Assembly (NCBI RefSeq): GCF_000485595.1
Contig: NW_014577587.1
Coordinates: 151,222-174,847 of the forward strand
Direction: 5' to 3'
DNA: 23,626 nt
From: Priapulus caudatus
Lineage: Eukaryota; Priapulida; Priapulimorpha; Priapulimorphida; Priapulidae
A program made the translations under genes and the position numbers. This document shows positions 1-10,484 of this stretch, piece by piece. The stretch's first letter is position 1; the number at the start of each line of letters is the position of its first letter. The notes beneath the pieces are model-generated. The model was not told where the DNA came from and ran no database searches. It saw only the letters and a program-made list of their open reading frames with translations.

Positions 1-960
1 AAAGCTGCCCAGCAACACCCGTTGGGGTGGTGTTGTCATCATGTTTGATCAGTCTCTGAGGGGAAGGAGTCTCTCCAAGAAATGGCCATATCACAGTCTG
101 CCGATATGGACAGCCCCATCAAGAGGATCCTCCTGGGATGATGTATTTTGGGAGAGAGTGGTAAGCAGCCTGAAACATCCTGAAAGCCTATAGCAGTATC
201 CATTGCACGGATTGAGGGAGGACAATTGCCTCCTGTCTGAATGTTCGCTCGCTTGCGATGTAGATAGAGAAAATCGTGATTGGCCCTGCCCACTTCACTG
301 TTGCTCCAAGCAGAGGAAACTGCCCGTTGCTGAAAATACATCAAAACGCGTGAAGACTTCTGCCTGAAGGCCCCATACACGCTGCAGCGTACATGTGTGC
401 CCAGTATGCTGGCAAGAGCATCCTGTCTGCGTGCAGAGATCAACAAGAGCCTATGTGTGCATCACTACATGTGTCTCGCACCTTGCCTTGGATGAGGGCA
501 AGGTTCTTGGCATCTGGCGAAGTACACTTCAAGCAAGGGCTTTGGGATGGAGATGCATTATGGCAGTCGTGCCGAACAATATCTCATCAAGCACCTGGTG
601 GCAAAGGACTTTGGGATCTGAGGCTTTTCCCCGTTGCCTCCCATCATCCCAAATCCACCAACATCATGCGCTTCAGAGCCCAACATTTTGTCCTTGTTGG
701 GACACACAACCAAAGCCACCAACAGACTTTACCAATACAAGGAGAACATTTGTGCCATCCGGGCATAATTGTAGGCTTTTTGAGCCTGAGCAACGAGCCA
801 TCCTCAAAAGGTTGTGGAAAAGTGACAGTGAAGATGAGGCCGTCAGAGGCTGATCGTTCATAGAGGTGACAGTGAGGAGCTTCCAGGGAGAAGACATGGA
901 AGCTGAGAGAAGACACCAACAGCTTTAAGTTTCTACTTTCTATACTATAATTTTACAGAT
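1..960. other. Unrecognised stretch with open frames on both strands
   Basis: Several overlapping frames of about 70-155 codons are open here on both strands (for example 39-446 minus, 393-863 plus and 644-919 minus). None shows a domain I recognise, and open frames on both strands suggest either chance or an old, decayed element. The minus frame at 644-919 is Cys/Trp-rich near its end but has no clear zinc-finger spacing. No splice-supported gene model could be built. Confidence 0.3.
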
Positions 961-1015
961 GTTATGTGAAAACGTTTTTGCGGAGATTGCATGATCCATT
1001 GGGGAATGGATCAAT

Positions 1016-1040
1016 TCACCCCCCCCCCCCCCCCCCCCCC
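1016..1040. repeat. Poly-C homopolymer run
   Basis: A run of about two dozen C residues interrupts otherwise AT-rich sequence. Such runs are difficult for every sequencing technology, so the length is unreliable. Confidence 0.9.
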
Positions 1041-1254
1041 ATATTGTCTTCTCTTGTTGTTCAGTGAAATCATCCTATGTGAGAGTCAACTCATTTTAAT
1101 TAAAGTTCAATTCCTAACTAAAGTTTTTTTTTATTTTCTATTGAAGATAATCACTCGCAATTTCTACTTAAAAGGTTATGTTTCTGTCTCCATATGATAT
1201 GGTAAATACTATCCAATGCAAAAAAACATCTACATATTAAATGATATTAATATT

Positions 1255-1396
1255 AATTTTGCCATATTATTTCCGTTTAATTCCATATATTCCCGTTAAT
1301 TCCCGATTATTTCCCGTTAATTCCCATATATTCCCGTTAATTCCCACGGAAAGTTTCCACCTCTGAATATTCCCCAAAATGTGCAACCCTAATCAC
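1255..1396. mobile_element. hAT-like transposon end with TTCCCGTTAA-type subterminal repeats
   Basis: The segment repeats TTCCCGTTAATTCCC-like units four to five times, then runs through GGAAAGTTTCCACC and ends in GTGCAACCCTA. Read on the minus strand, the end begins TAGGGTTGCAC. From memory of hAT families, ends of the CAGGGTTGCA type with inner GGAAACTTTCC motifs are common in non-autonomous hAT copies. The opposite terminus was not found and would lie outside the window or be lost. No 8-bp target duplication could be tested. Confidence is limited because only one end is visible. Confidence 0.35.
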
Positions 1397-1780
1397 GACT
1401 ATGAAAGCAGCTACGAGGGGCACTTCTCTCCAAGATCAGTCTGTCTCATTGAACCTCATAGGCAGCCGCACACAAATTGCTGAAGATGGTCCATAAAATT
1501 TTAATAAAACAAAGCCCATCATTACTGTTTTGATTTATTCTCAAAAGGGAACTGTCCCGACTTGCGTGGCGCAGCTTAAAACCACGAACTGCCGCCCACA
1601 GAACATGAACAGGAAAAAAAGTCTACGTTACCATGGTGCTATCTCTGGAATCATTGCTACTGATGTTTAATTTCTTTTAACAAAATGATATAAATACATG
1701 GAATGGCAAGAAAGTGCATTGTGGAATGTGTAGGTTTCAGGTAAGTGCAATTATTATTCAACAGCAACATGAAATGTAGT
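1397..1780. other. Unassigned spacer
   Basis: About 380 bases between the hAT-like end and the left inverted repeat of the next transposon. I see no gene, repeat array or recognisable motif. Confidence 0.4.
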
Positions 1781-1801
1781 TGCAATGGGGTTAGCCGCTA
1801 G
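1781..1801 (+). repeat. Left terminal inverted repeat
   Basis: A 21-bp sequence with core GGGGTTAGCCGCTAG, found perfectly inverted at 8303-8323. It lies about 80 bp before the first ATG of the left-hand frame, as expected for a transposon end. Confidence 0.8.
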
Positions 1802-1882
1802 AAACAGTTGCCGCTGGAGGGCAGCACATATGCAGAGGTGAAGAGATCCGCCTACCCGGTTTGCACACCCCGGGCTAAAGTA

Positions 1883-2050
1883 ATGGCGAGTTATGAGAAA
1901 CAGACCGTACACTCTCTAAAGTAAAACTTTATGAAAGAGGACGTCGACAAGAGGTCGTAAAGGAATTTAATACAAAGATAAAACTATGTTCCACGAAATA
2001 CGTTGTTTTCATGAGTGATAATGCCAATTTTGTCATAAACGGCGTGTGAA
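1883..2050 (+). pseudogene. Decayed SAP-like N-terminus, possible second (YqaJ-type) transposon gene
   Basis: ATG at 1883 opens a short frame (MASYEKQTVHSLK) that ends at a stop. In an adjacent frame the text continues as KVKLYERGRRQEVVKEF. The pattern of a hydrophobic-Leu-Lys stretch followed by an ERG-type turn resembles the start of a SAP DNA-binding domain. In invertebrates, second proteins of ISL2EU-type elements often join SAP, SWIM zinc-finger and YqaJ nuclease parts. I could not find an intact SWIM or YqaJ motif further right, so the remainder is either lost or too decayed to read by eye. This is a weak assignment resting mainly on position. Confidence 0.3.
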
Positions 2051-3010
2051 ATCTTCGGCAGATAAACGCTTTGAAGCGGCTTGTAAACCTGTAGGCTTAT
2101 ACGGTATATATTGGAACGCATTTTCCTACTGTATTTTATCTGTAGGTTAATAATTTCCTTCGCATTATCGGTCAGATTTGAGTAATGTGTTAAAAAACGG
2201 ACGTTTAAGACCCTGCTTCGATGTATCAAGCTTGTTTAAAAGTAGCTCTGTGGCAATTTGAGATTCAAGCTGAATTATCTATTTTCACAGATCTGGATGC
2301 ATGACAGGAACACAAAATTTTGGACTGTCAGCATTCTCTGCCCGAACCAACAATCCGTCCATCGGCCTGATGTGGTTTTTATAGCAAATTGAGAACAGAA
2401 CACCTGACCGTCGTGCCGCAGTTCGATAAATGTGCCGGTGAGCAAAATCAGTGAAGTCGCACAAGTTCATTTTGCGTAATAGGCCCACTTGAAGGGCTTA
2501 ACACAAAAATATCCTATTTCTAATGCTACACATTATTATTATTACTTTAGAATGTTTTCCTAAACACCTAGTGTGGTCATTCGCATCAAAATCAGATTAA
2601 AAGCATTTAAATTTGTGATTTAAATAGAATATTAATGTTAAATTAAAGCCGAAAAAGTTGAAACAAAGCCCTTTTTTCTATTCGCGCAATGATCACCAAT
2701 TTCTCCGCCGATTTCCTGATTTTCACATCTACATTTAGATCAGCTTTGAGGCGGAGCCTGCGTATTAATACAGGTTTAGGTGTATGACGCGTCTTTGACA
2801 ATTAAATGCTTCTAAAGACTGTAAACATAGTTCCTTTGTTGCTTATACGTCGTCACGTCATTTTAGTAAAAGCGCTTCCGTGATTGGCTGAAGTCACGCT
2901 CATGGTTCGAAAGCGATCGTAAACAAAGGATATTACAAATTGATACGCGCTTAGTTTCATGTGTATATATAAGTCTTGTTCTTACGTTGTTTATTGGATT
3001 ATATTATGGA
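2051..3010. other. Transposon interior, no readable gene
   Basis: Short open frames exist (1984-2229 minus, 2285-2488 minus), but none has a recognisable domain or splice support. The stretch 2640-2990 is AT-rich and could be 5' flanking sequence for the exon-like segment that follows. Confidence 0.35.
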
Positions 3011-3162
3011 GTTATCCAAAAACTTGATGTGGCGAGTTCTCTGAACATTGTGCGCTTCATAGTAATCTTGAATTTTGGAGCCACACGCTCAACAGTGGCA
3101 AGACAACTTGTTGAAGATTATTTTTGTCGCCCTACTGGCACTAGTCCTGAATCAGATGAGGA
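3011..3162 (+). CDS. Exon-like open segment with strong donor site, unknown product
   Basis: The frame starting at 3011 (VIQKLDVASSLNIVRFIV, later GATRSTVARQLVEDYF) reads without a stop for 50 codons. It ends in an acidic TSPESDEE stretch at a consensus donor GTAAGT at 3163, leaving phase 2. An ATG at 3006 lies in a different frame, so a start would need an indel or an upstream exon. Candidate acceptors downstream (near 3276 and 3391) did not give a clean in-phase continuation. I do not recognise the family. It may belong to the second gene of the surrounding transposon or be a remnant of another insertion. Confidence 0.3.
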
Positions 3163-5880
3163 GTAAGTGTGAGGGTAGTTGATGAATGTGAGCTTAGATT
3201 CCACAATGAACTTTAAAATTGTTTGCGTCAAAATGAATTAGGCCTAAAGTATATATAGTGGGCCATGTCTAGATGACGCGAGCCGCCAGTATTGATGATG
3301 GTGATGTCGAGGGATGCCGGGATGATATTGTTTTTAAAGAAATCGGCAATCGTAAATGGAAAATGTAAGCATCGTAAATCATGAGGGACCTATGCAGGTG
3401 AACCGAAGAAAATTGTCAATTTTACATGTGTCTGTAAAGTCTTCCAAAAAATAGCTGCTGTCTCGAATGAATCGGCAATCGTGTTGCACCGCATTGTCGA
3501 CGAATTTATGCATGAACTGCGAACAACTATGTCCAGCCGCCACGTATGAAAGAACTTGATACTGTTTTAGGTCAAACTTAGTTCTGCGTATCAATAATGA
3601 AAGAAACAACGCATCATCAATAAGAAAGAGCAGACACAACGAAAACATCAAAGAACATGTTTACTTGCGTTGATAGGAACCCGTATCTGCCGAGAGACAT
3701 TCAGTTCGCTGCACTGCTATCAGTCAGGACAAATGACTAGCTTTACTGAAGCACCTACAAGGGAGGCGATGGATTGACACCCACTCCACAAAAAGTCCGA
3801 GAGGAAAACAAAAACTAACGCAAGATTTTTAACGTTTGAAAGATGTACATGAAGTTGTTACGCTTCATCGTAAATTTTTCTGAAGTTCATTCGTTAGTAT
3901 ACCTGGAGCGAGTAGCCGGCGATTCAAGCGTTCTTGACATAAAACTGCTTCCATCGATGTACAACAAAGCAAGTATTTGGCGGCTCTCCAGTTCAGCAAT
4001 GAAATGCAGAAGGGTATTGTGCGGTGAAAGTTATTCCTTTCGGAAACTTGTGGCGGTCCCTTGTACCATACAATTGTGTATGACAAAACCGATGACGGAT
4101 CTTTTGCTGGAACATGCCAGAAAAATAATTCGAGGATATACCGAAGCAATGAACATACCAGAGGCTGGAAAAGGTCAGCCGAGCTCTTGAGCGCAGACCG
4201 ATCTTGGTCAAGTAACGCTGGAGCGACGCTATAACGAAGACATGGTAAAGAAAGCCCTCTAAATACATTCAAGGATATGCAAAACTAGGGAAGAATGCAA
4301 CCAATGTCTCGGGATATAAAGATGGCATTACAGCTTCGATAACGCGCAAGCAAGTACAACTTACCCTAACGACCCATACCAGCCAGGGCCATAGTATTTC
4401 CTAGTGCAGGAAATATGATGGCATCTTTGGTGATTTGCTTGTTGAGCGGTGCCACAACAGGTGAATTTGTCATTGATGAAAGCTGTGCTAATATCGAAAG
4501 GTGCAATGCTGTTGAAAGCTACCTAGATTTTTTTTGACCACTACGGCTTCGGGTGAAAAAGCTTTAGATGCACTGTTGAATAACTGCAGTGGTACAAATA
4601 AAAATAACTTTATGTTTGTAGGTACACTTGCGTTGGCGCATAATTAATGGACTACATCGATCGATTAGCTTGAACTTCTTTAGTAGCGGCGGGGACATAA
4701 GCGAAATGTTGCCCCGCATTGGTGTTTTTGGGCTTTGTTAAAACAGAAAATACAGAGCGTACAATGTTTCATCGTTGGATAATTTTGTAGATGTCGTAAA
4801 CAGTAAGCACGTAGTGGGGAGCAAATAATGTTTGGCCAGAAAGTGGAACTTCTTTCTGTGATGTTATTCTCCCATACATATGACTGCAATAAATTCTTGT
4901 CGCTGTACTTCAGAACCGTGCGCGGGATTAAGAAAGTTCAACATTTTCCAGGTTGATGCAGCACATTCCAGGTGAAGTATCTCCGGAAGGAATGCAGATT
5001 CGGCTGAGAAATATTTCAACTACTAAGAGATGTCAACAACTTGCCCAAGGCATCGAAGCCTGGAAAATACCACCACGCAGGATATCATACGAAAGGAAAA
5101 CTTTATTTGTTTGGACAAAATCAGAGAATTTTGTTACCATTGAGACTCGCGACATTACCATGTCCTGCACCTGTCCAGCTCCTGCTCATAGTTACTGATC
5201 CTGCTGTAGTATATGACTTTGTAGCCTCGCAAATCACATAGACAGCAAAGCGTCCTGGAGACTCAATTAGATCAGGGTAATCTAAGTACGAAACGTGGTC
5301 GTGGTGGACTCGTGGACGTGGTCGACGGATCTGTGGAGGAGCTCAACGCTAGTGATTTAGCTGAATTTTTGTAAAATCAGATATTATACATTAATCGTAG
5401 CACGCTGTATAGTTTCATTGTGGAGTGTTTACATGAAAAACTTGTTTTCAAAATTTTTTTTAATAAAAATTTTTAACCACGAAAAAAACCTTATTTGTTT
5501 GTGCCATACAAATTTTTTTTTTTTTCTGAAGCTAAAAAGCAAAAATATGGCGGTGTAATGACGCCATAAGACATTCTGGGGCAGTTTTGGCAGCTTATAA
5601 AACTGATGGTTGTCTACAGGACCTTTTCTAATTCTAGGTTGTTTAATCTTTTAAACGCGATTTTCTCTAAATTGAGTTTTCAACGCCTTATGATATTCAA
5701 AATGCCATATAACTTCGTACTCAATCCGACAAATTTATCAAAAAACTTGTTATTCCAAATGAAAACTGAAAGTGTTCAGCTAATATGGGGCCAAATAAAA
5801 ACTCGTTTTAAAATTTACTGTCAATGTGACTGAATTTTGCTATCACCGGTCACAAATCATGTTTAGAAGGACTTATTTTC
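3163..5880. other. Transposon interior with scattered broken frames
   Basis: The frames at 3843-4190 plus, 3865-4272 minus, 4953-5198 plus and 5041-5241 plus are open for 65-135 codons, but they overlap one another and match nothing I know. Stretches near 4100-4330 read as protein-like text in alternating plus frames, which would fit a decayed gene with several indels. Homopolymer-rich AT sequence occupies 5440-5530. Confidence 0.3.
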
Positions 5881-5904
5881 CTATATCTAGCAGGTGTGTG
5901 ATGG

Positions 5905-6276
5905 ACAACAATCGAGATTCACGCCTGATAATTAGTGGCTGCATATGTGAAGTGGGTGTTTATTTCTTTTTGTGTGTGCTCAGGGTTATGTGATATGTTG
6001 GTATTGAGATTTCACGTGATATTAGGTGGTGCACTATGTGAAGTTGGTGTTTATCTTTTGTGTGTGTGCTGAGGAGTTATGTAATATGTTTATATGAGCA
6101 TTCAACGTGATATTAGTGGTGCATGTGTGAAGTGGGTGTTTATTCTTTTGTGTGTGCTGAGGAGTTATGTAATATGTTTATTGAGATTCACGTGTGCATA
6201 TTAGTGGTGCATGTGTGAAGTGGTGTTTATTCTTTTGTTGGTGCTCAGGAGTTATGTAATATGTTTATTGAGATTA
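5905..6276. repeat. About 90-bp tandem repeat, four imperfect copies
   Basis: The unit contains AGTGGTGCATGTGTGAAGTG, then a GTGTTTATTCTTTTGTGTG segment, then GAGTTATGTAATATGTTTAT. GAAGTGGG-type anchors occur near 5948, 6037, 6128 and 6218, so the period is about 90 bp. Copies differ by small indels. The array directly follows the 3' end of the minus-strand transposase frame. Confidence 0.85.
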
Positions 6277-8196
6277 GTAAAGCTACAAAGACTCAAGTTG
6301 CAATACAAATTATGAATATCTTTATTTCTAAAACGCAGCCATTTACTACAAACACTAGCATTACTGCTGACATATACTCGCCTAAAGTTGGAAATCATAA
6401 AGCACACCTTTACAATTCTTCCACGAGAGAAATCTTCTGATGCGGGCAGGTCTCTTTTTAATATTTTATATGTCTTGCTTAGACCAATGACCCTCTCTAC
6501 ATGAATCCTCTTAGACGCGATACGTCTATCCCTAACAACTGTCTCTGCATTAAGTTGGGATTTTCCTTTGAGCATTGACGGCGTGTTTACATGCACGTCT
6601 TTACTAGCAAACATATCCTGAACCATAATTCCTCTATCTGACATGATGCTGTCACCCTGTCAAACATAGGCACACTACACAGCCTCCGACCTCTCAATAA
6701 TTTGACGGTCAACTGGCTGCTACCACCATAGCTATCACTGACATAAGTAACAAGGCCTCTTGGGCTACAGCCGATCATCGTTTTTAAAGTGTTCTTGTTT
6801 TTGTATGTAGAAAATGTAACACTCTGGTCATCAACTCTACTTGGTTTGTGAATAGGAGTCTCGGTTGCATCTAAAATAACTCTTGTGTTTGGGAACAGTT
6901 TGTTGAAATTAGTTGGCATATACGCGTCAATAGTTTCCCGATCTGGCCACATGTTGATTTCGCTCAGTTGGAAAAAAAAATTTATCCAAGTATTAATTAT
7001 GTCTGACACTGTTGACAGAGACACCTTAAACCTTATCGAAAGATACGCATCATCAAAACACTGCCTGAGCTTCATAAGTGTCATGAAGCACTGGTCTTCT
7101 GGAGAAATCAGATGACATTTAAAGCTCAAATGGTGAATGGCAGGTCCAAGTACACTGATGAATAATTTAAAATGTATGTAGCTATCAAAACCAGTGAAAT
7201 ATTGTACAGCAGAATTGTCATGTTCATAAAGTTGAATGCTTTCTCGAGCATTTGAGACACTTAGAAGTGAGCACTGAGATGCTGAATCCGTCGTCTGCGA
7301 GTCCTGAGATGTCTCGACCTTCGGTGAATCCTCTTCGGGAGGGGAGTAATCAAGCTCTACTTCCTCAGCAGCAGCTGGCACATGAAGCTCTACTGTTCCT
7401 GTAGAGTTAGCAGTAAGACGGCGGCGTTTAGCCCGGTCTTCACGAGGAGATGAAGAAAGCTGACGATCGTTGAAGGGGAAAATAGAAGGAATAGCGTCAA
7501 CCTTGAGTCTCTTTCTTTCGTCTAAAAATAAGACATATTTAAGAAAACGTTAATGAAAATATATTATTAAAAAGGTATAACCAGTAAGATATGACCATGT
7601 TAAATTTTCCTGAATTGAAATATATAGGCATATCTCTCAATATTGCTCATAGCGTGGTGGCAACGAAGGGCTATAGCACTCGAGAGCTAATCTCAATATA
7701 ACAATAATAAAACATGTAGAATGAATGCCGGTGATTATGGCCAAGTACCTGGTACTAGGTACTGGTACCTCGGACTAGAGACACCTGGCCTCGATTATTT
7801 ACCAATTACCAGCTGAGCGTTGCCACTGGCATATTGTCTTATTATAATTATACTGCTCTGTAGCGATAAATGCTGTCAATGATAACAGTTGTTTTTATAT
7901 CTATAGACTACATGGAATACGCAAGAAAACTACTGCAAACCTCAAAATGAGCTAATAACTAATGTTTATAAGCTATTTTCGACATTACACTTACTTAAAT
8001 CTGTGCTAGTATAGTCGTCCTCTCCGAAGTGATCGCTGCGGACTTTAGAATGCCTCATCGGTTTCCACAAATTTTTCGTGGTTTTCTCAACTCTCCTCAC
8101 AGCAACCCTCCATTTGTAGTTCAGATTCGGGTTCGCTGGAAACTTATGACCAGTTTTAGCCGACTTACAACCAGGAACACAACAGTACGAAGGCAT
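6252..8196 (-). pseudogene. THAP-domain DDE transposase (ISL2EU / Harbinger-like), two exons, frame-broken
   Basis: Exon 1 (8196-7995) starts MPSYCCVPGCKS and encodes a THAP zinc-finger DNA-binding domain. It ends at donor GTAAGT. Exon 2 begins at 7521 after a TTTTTAG acceptor, and phase 1 joins cleanly, completing the THAP signature with DAIPSIF. A basic linker (RAKRRR) and an acidic segment follow, then a DDE_Tnp_4-type catalytic domain. Visible catalytic positions are Asp in ILDATETPI, Asp in MSDRGIMVQD and Glu in IHVERVIG. Damage: the second Cys-rich half reads VRSDHF where THAP domains have VCSDHF, so one of four zinc ligands is Arg (TGC to CGC near 8038). The frame slips near 6713, before a SDRQ-type motif, and slips again near 6655, where GGG probably replaces GGGG. 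A stop lies between the slips. The protein would otherwise be near the usual 400-450 residues. It cannot make active transposase as written. Confidence 0.8.
7522..7994 (-). other. Intron of the THAP transposase gene
   Basis: Donor GTAAGT (minus strand, 7994-7989) and acceptor TTTTTAG (ending at 7522) bound this interval. Splicing keeps the frame from TSTDL into NERKRLK. It includes a short local inverted stretch near 7741-7772 (GGTACTAGGTACTGGTACC). Confidence 0.7.
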
Positions 8197-8302
8197 TTTA
8201 ACTTGGTTATATCGCTATGATTTCTGTATCTTTACTACTGACTCGTTCGTTGCGCAATCGTTGTAACACCTCTAACGCCCGCTGCCCCACCTGGCGGAAA
8301 AG

Positions 8303-8323
8303 CTAGCGGCTAACCCCATTGCA
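8303..8323 (-). repeat. Right terminal inverted repeat
   Basis: Perfect 21-bp inverted copy of 1781-1801. It lies just upstream of the minus-strand THAP start codon, so it marks the promoter side of the transposase gene. Confidence 0.8.
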
Positions 8324-8544
8324 TTTTCATTGATCATATACATTGCCCACAGCCCAAGCAACCGTACCATGTCGTTACTTTACATTTTATCATACCCATA
8401 CCTGTATCTTAAACTTGTATATTTTTAATGAAATGATATGTTGTTCTGTTTTTATACATTTGTTAGATTAGGTTAGAGCTTTCCAGCTCATGTTCACTGT
8501 TTTAAATGTACCGATAAAAAGAAAGATCATCTACTACTACTTTT
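8324..8544. other. Spacer between the transposon and the Harbinger fragment
   Basis: AT-rich, with no readable gene. It may include the 5' flank or promoter of the Harbinger transposase fragment that follows. Confidence 0.4.
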
Positions 8545-8957
8545 GTAAGTGTGGAGTCCGTGGGAAAAGCTGACGCATCATCCATTGTACAAGAATTTGA
8601 CGATGCAATGCATCAACAGAGGCGTGTTCAACAGAGCGAACGCTCGCAGCGAACGCTAGCAGAACAAACGCAGCGCCTCTTAAACGACACCGAGCGCTCG
8701 CTTTATCTAAGATAGCGGATTACTCAGCAGATTTTAATCGCGTCCTCGAACTAGTTCTGTTAAATGAATTAGCAGACGAAATTGATATGCCTTATTTGGA
8801 CCCATTGCCCATGATTGAAATTGCGCCTTCGGTAAGGCACCCTCCGGTGCTTGGTACTGTCCGAATTGAGAACTATTTAGAAGAGAACGTACCAAGCTAC
8901 AGCGACCTGTTGTTCAAAGAGCATTTTCAAATGACTCGCTCGTCGTTTCAGCTCAGT
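8545..8957 (+). pseudogene. Harbinger-type transposase, N-terminal exon
   Basis: The open frame around 8712-8960 reads ADYSADFNRVLELVLLNELA, then an acidic and proline-rich stretch, then YSDLLFKEHFQMTRSSFQLS. The last segment corresponds to the conserved FKxHFRMSRxTF motif ahead of the helix-turn-helix region of HARBI1-like transposases. Upstream Gln/Arg-rich text (QRRVQQSERSQRTLAEQTQR) is in another frame, so there is at least one indel near 8700. The frame ends at TAG 8961. A GTGGGT donor is possible near 8956 but does not match the phase of the next exon, which again suggests decay. Confidence 0.6.
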
Positions 8958-8962
8958 GGGTA

Positions 8963-9493
8963 GCTCCAAGAAACGGTCTAGCTAATCACTTACGTATTGT
9001 TACGTATGGACAATCAGTCGCACAGCCTCGTCGGGCTAGTCAGTGGGATCCTATGGTGTACTCCATAAGTCTATTCTCTATAAGACTATATACAGCTCGG
9101 ATCTATACTAAGCTTCCTACACTTAATTTCTTAAAAACTAGTTTCAAGTAGGCCTATGCCATGCTAGTGACTAGTCTATAGTGTGCATTGATGAAGTTAT
9201 AACATATGCTCTTAGTCTTACTCATAGTGCAAGATGACATGTCCGACTTAACAATCTTTGCTAGTCTGATATCATTATTGTGCCGGTAAATCAATTAGAA
9301 TAGCTTGTATTGTTGATTTGAAGCTTATTTGAAATTAAACATAAATTTAGAGTATATGCTTGTGTAAATATAGGACTGGTCACCCTTCATTATATAGCAT
9401 ACATATTTACACCAAGGGCAAGGTATAGATTCGACTCGAAAAATAGTGAGTAGGAGAAATATTATTTATTTTATTTTTTTAATTTAATTTCAG
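8963..9493. other. Probable intron of the Harbinger transposase fragment
   Basis: AT-rich, with no coding frame. It ends in a long pyrimidine tract and TTTCAG at 9488-9493, a good acceptor for the exon starting at 9494. Confidence 0.5.
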
Positions 9494-9860
9494 GCACTTC
9501 TAGAACTATTAGGACCACACACAGTGGTTCGCTCAATCAGTCTGGAAAGAAGAACGTTGGCCTGAGTTATTTAGAAGTGTGGTTAACCGCTTTGGTGTTA
9601 GTAAAGGTTCGCTTCACTACTACTTGGGGAACTTCTGTCGGCTGCTTTCGGGGGGAAAAATTCTTCCTACTATGATATCATGGCCCAAACAAGAAGAGTA
9701 ACATCAATTGCAGAGTCCTTCTCCCAGCGAGCAGGGTTTCCCAAGCTAATTGGAGCTATTGATGGGACGTACATTCCCATTTCAGGCCCAACTGCTTTTC
9801 GCGACTCTTATATGAGTCACTCTTCAGTATATGGCCATTTTGAATTTTTTTTTAGGGCAC
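9494..9860 (+). pseudogene. Harbinger-type transposase, central exon with first catalytic Asp
   Basis: After the acceptor the text reads ALLELLGPHTVV. It then shifts frame to FRSVVNRFGVSKGSLHYYLG, a helix-turn-helix typical of HARBI1-like proteins, and continues to SWPKQEE before a stop. It shifts again to SIAESFSQRAGFPKLIGAID, where the Asp of the IGAIDGT motif is the first catalytic residue. At least two frame breaks are present. The end reads SHSSVYGHFEFFF, which resembles LYGHLEF in the separate 3' fragment at 17050-17080. The region with the second catalytic Asp therefore seems to be deleted here. This makes it doubtful that the two fragments are halves of one copy. Confidence 0.7.
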
Positions 9861-9929
9861 CAGTAAAATCTATGTATTTAAACTGTTGTTTGTACCCACT
9901 CCTAATTTTTATCTTGCTATCTAATTAAA

Positions 9930-10205
9930 AATGAGTGTTGAAATAGAAAACATAACGTTGTACTAAACAACTTGATAATAAAATTAAAAAACGGATTTAT
10001 GTTTGCAAAGTCATCACATTTCTAAGTGCAGGTCAGTAACAGTGGAGTAGTGTCTGTTTTCAGACCGGTCTTTATTTGGATGCTTTTAAAAGCAGACAGA
10101 TGATCAGATCAATAATGTGCACAAACTTAATAAAAAAATAGAATTATTATGTTATAAACTGTAAAAATTAGCAATGTTGTTTATAATTAGTGGTTTATAC
10201 ACACA
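9930..10205. other. Spacer before the motif array
   Basis: AT-rich, with no gene visible. The left boundary of the inserted element at 10.2-16.8 kb should lie in or near this stretch, but no terminal repeat could be fixed. Confidence 0.4.
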
Positions 10206-10206
10206 T

Positions 10207-10425
10207 GTACGGACGTTACTATTGTCCGTCATTCAAACCGCCAAACGTGTGTGAAGGAAAGCTAGCATGCTGGTTGAGATTTGTCTGCAGCAATCCGTTT
10301 TATTTTGATAATTAGGCAATGTGAAAGCAGTTATTCAGTATCTTTGAACTTGCAGTATGAAATCATATTAAAACAAAAAGAGAAACATTAGCAACGAAAA
10401 TTCCGTCAGCCGGTAACGTCCGTAC
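10207..10425. repeat. Perfect 13-bp inverted repeat GTACGGACGTTAC
   Basis: GTACGGACGTTAC at 10207-10219 recurs exactly inverted at 10413-10425. The left arm also forms a short local palindrome, ACGGAC with GTCCGT nine bases further on. Both arms contain the ACGGACGTTA half of the motif that is later amplified at 11.03-11.41 kb. Confidence 0.85.
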
Positions 10426-10484
10426 CGCAGTTCTAAAAATCGATATTTCTCTGTGGTTTCATGCATCACGATGCTATTTTTAAC

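Larger units (their letters stand above)
1781..8323. mobile_element. DNA transposon of ISL2EU / P-Harbinger-like type, about 6.5 kb, THAP transposase
   Basis: The element is bounded by a perfect 21-bp inverted repeat (1781-1801 and 8303-8323) containing GGGGTTAGCCGCTAG. Imperfect similarity continues inward to the GGGCAGC motif for roughly 45 bp. The right half carries a minus-strand THAP plus DDE_4-type transposase starting about 105 bp inside the right end. The left half begins with a plus-strand SAP-like frame about 80 bp inside the left end. This convergent two-gene layout matches what I know of ISL2EU elements, which pair a transposase with a YqaJ-type nuclease protein. No clean target-site duplication is visible outside the repeats. 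All coding frames are broken, so the copy is not autonomous. Confidence 0.65.

Noticed and set aside
393-863. Overlapping plus-strand frames of 152-156 codons as a gene
   Set aside because: Two overlapping frames and minus-strand frames are equally open, with no recognisable domain and no splice support.
3865-4272. 135-codon minus frame as a gene
   Set aside because: It overlaps a similar-length plus frame, and neither has motifs or a supported start.
5160-5200. CTCPAPAHSY as a SWIM zinc finger
   Set aside because: The required second CxH pair is absent; there is His without the preceding Cys.
1779-8325. A target-site duplication flanking the THAP element
   Set aside because: Bases outside the 21-bp repeats (GTAGT on the left, TTTTC on the right) do not match convincingly.
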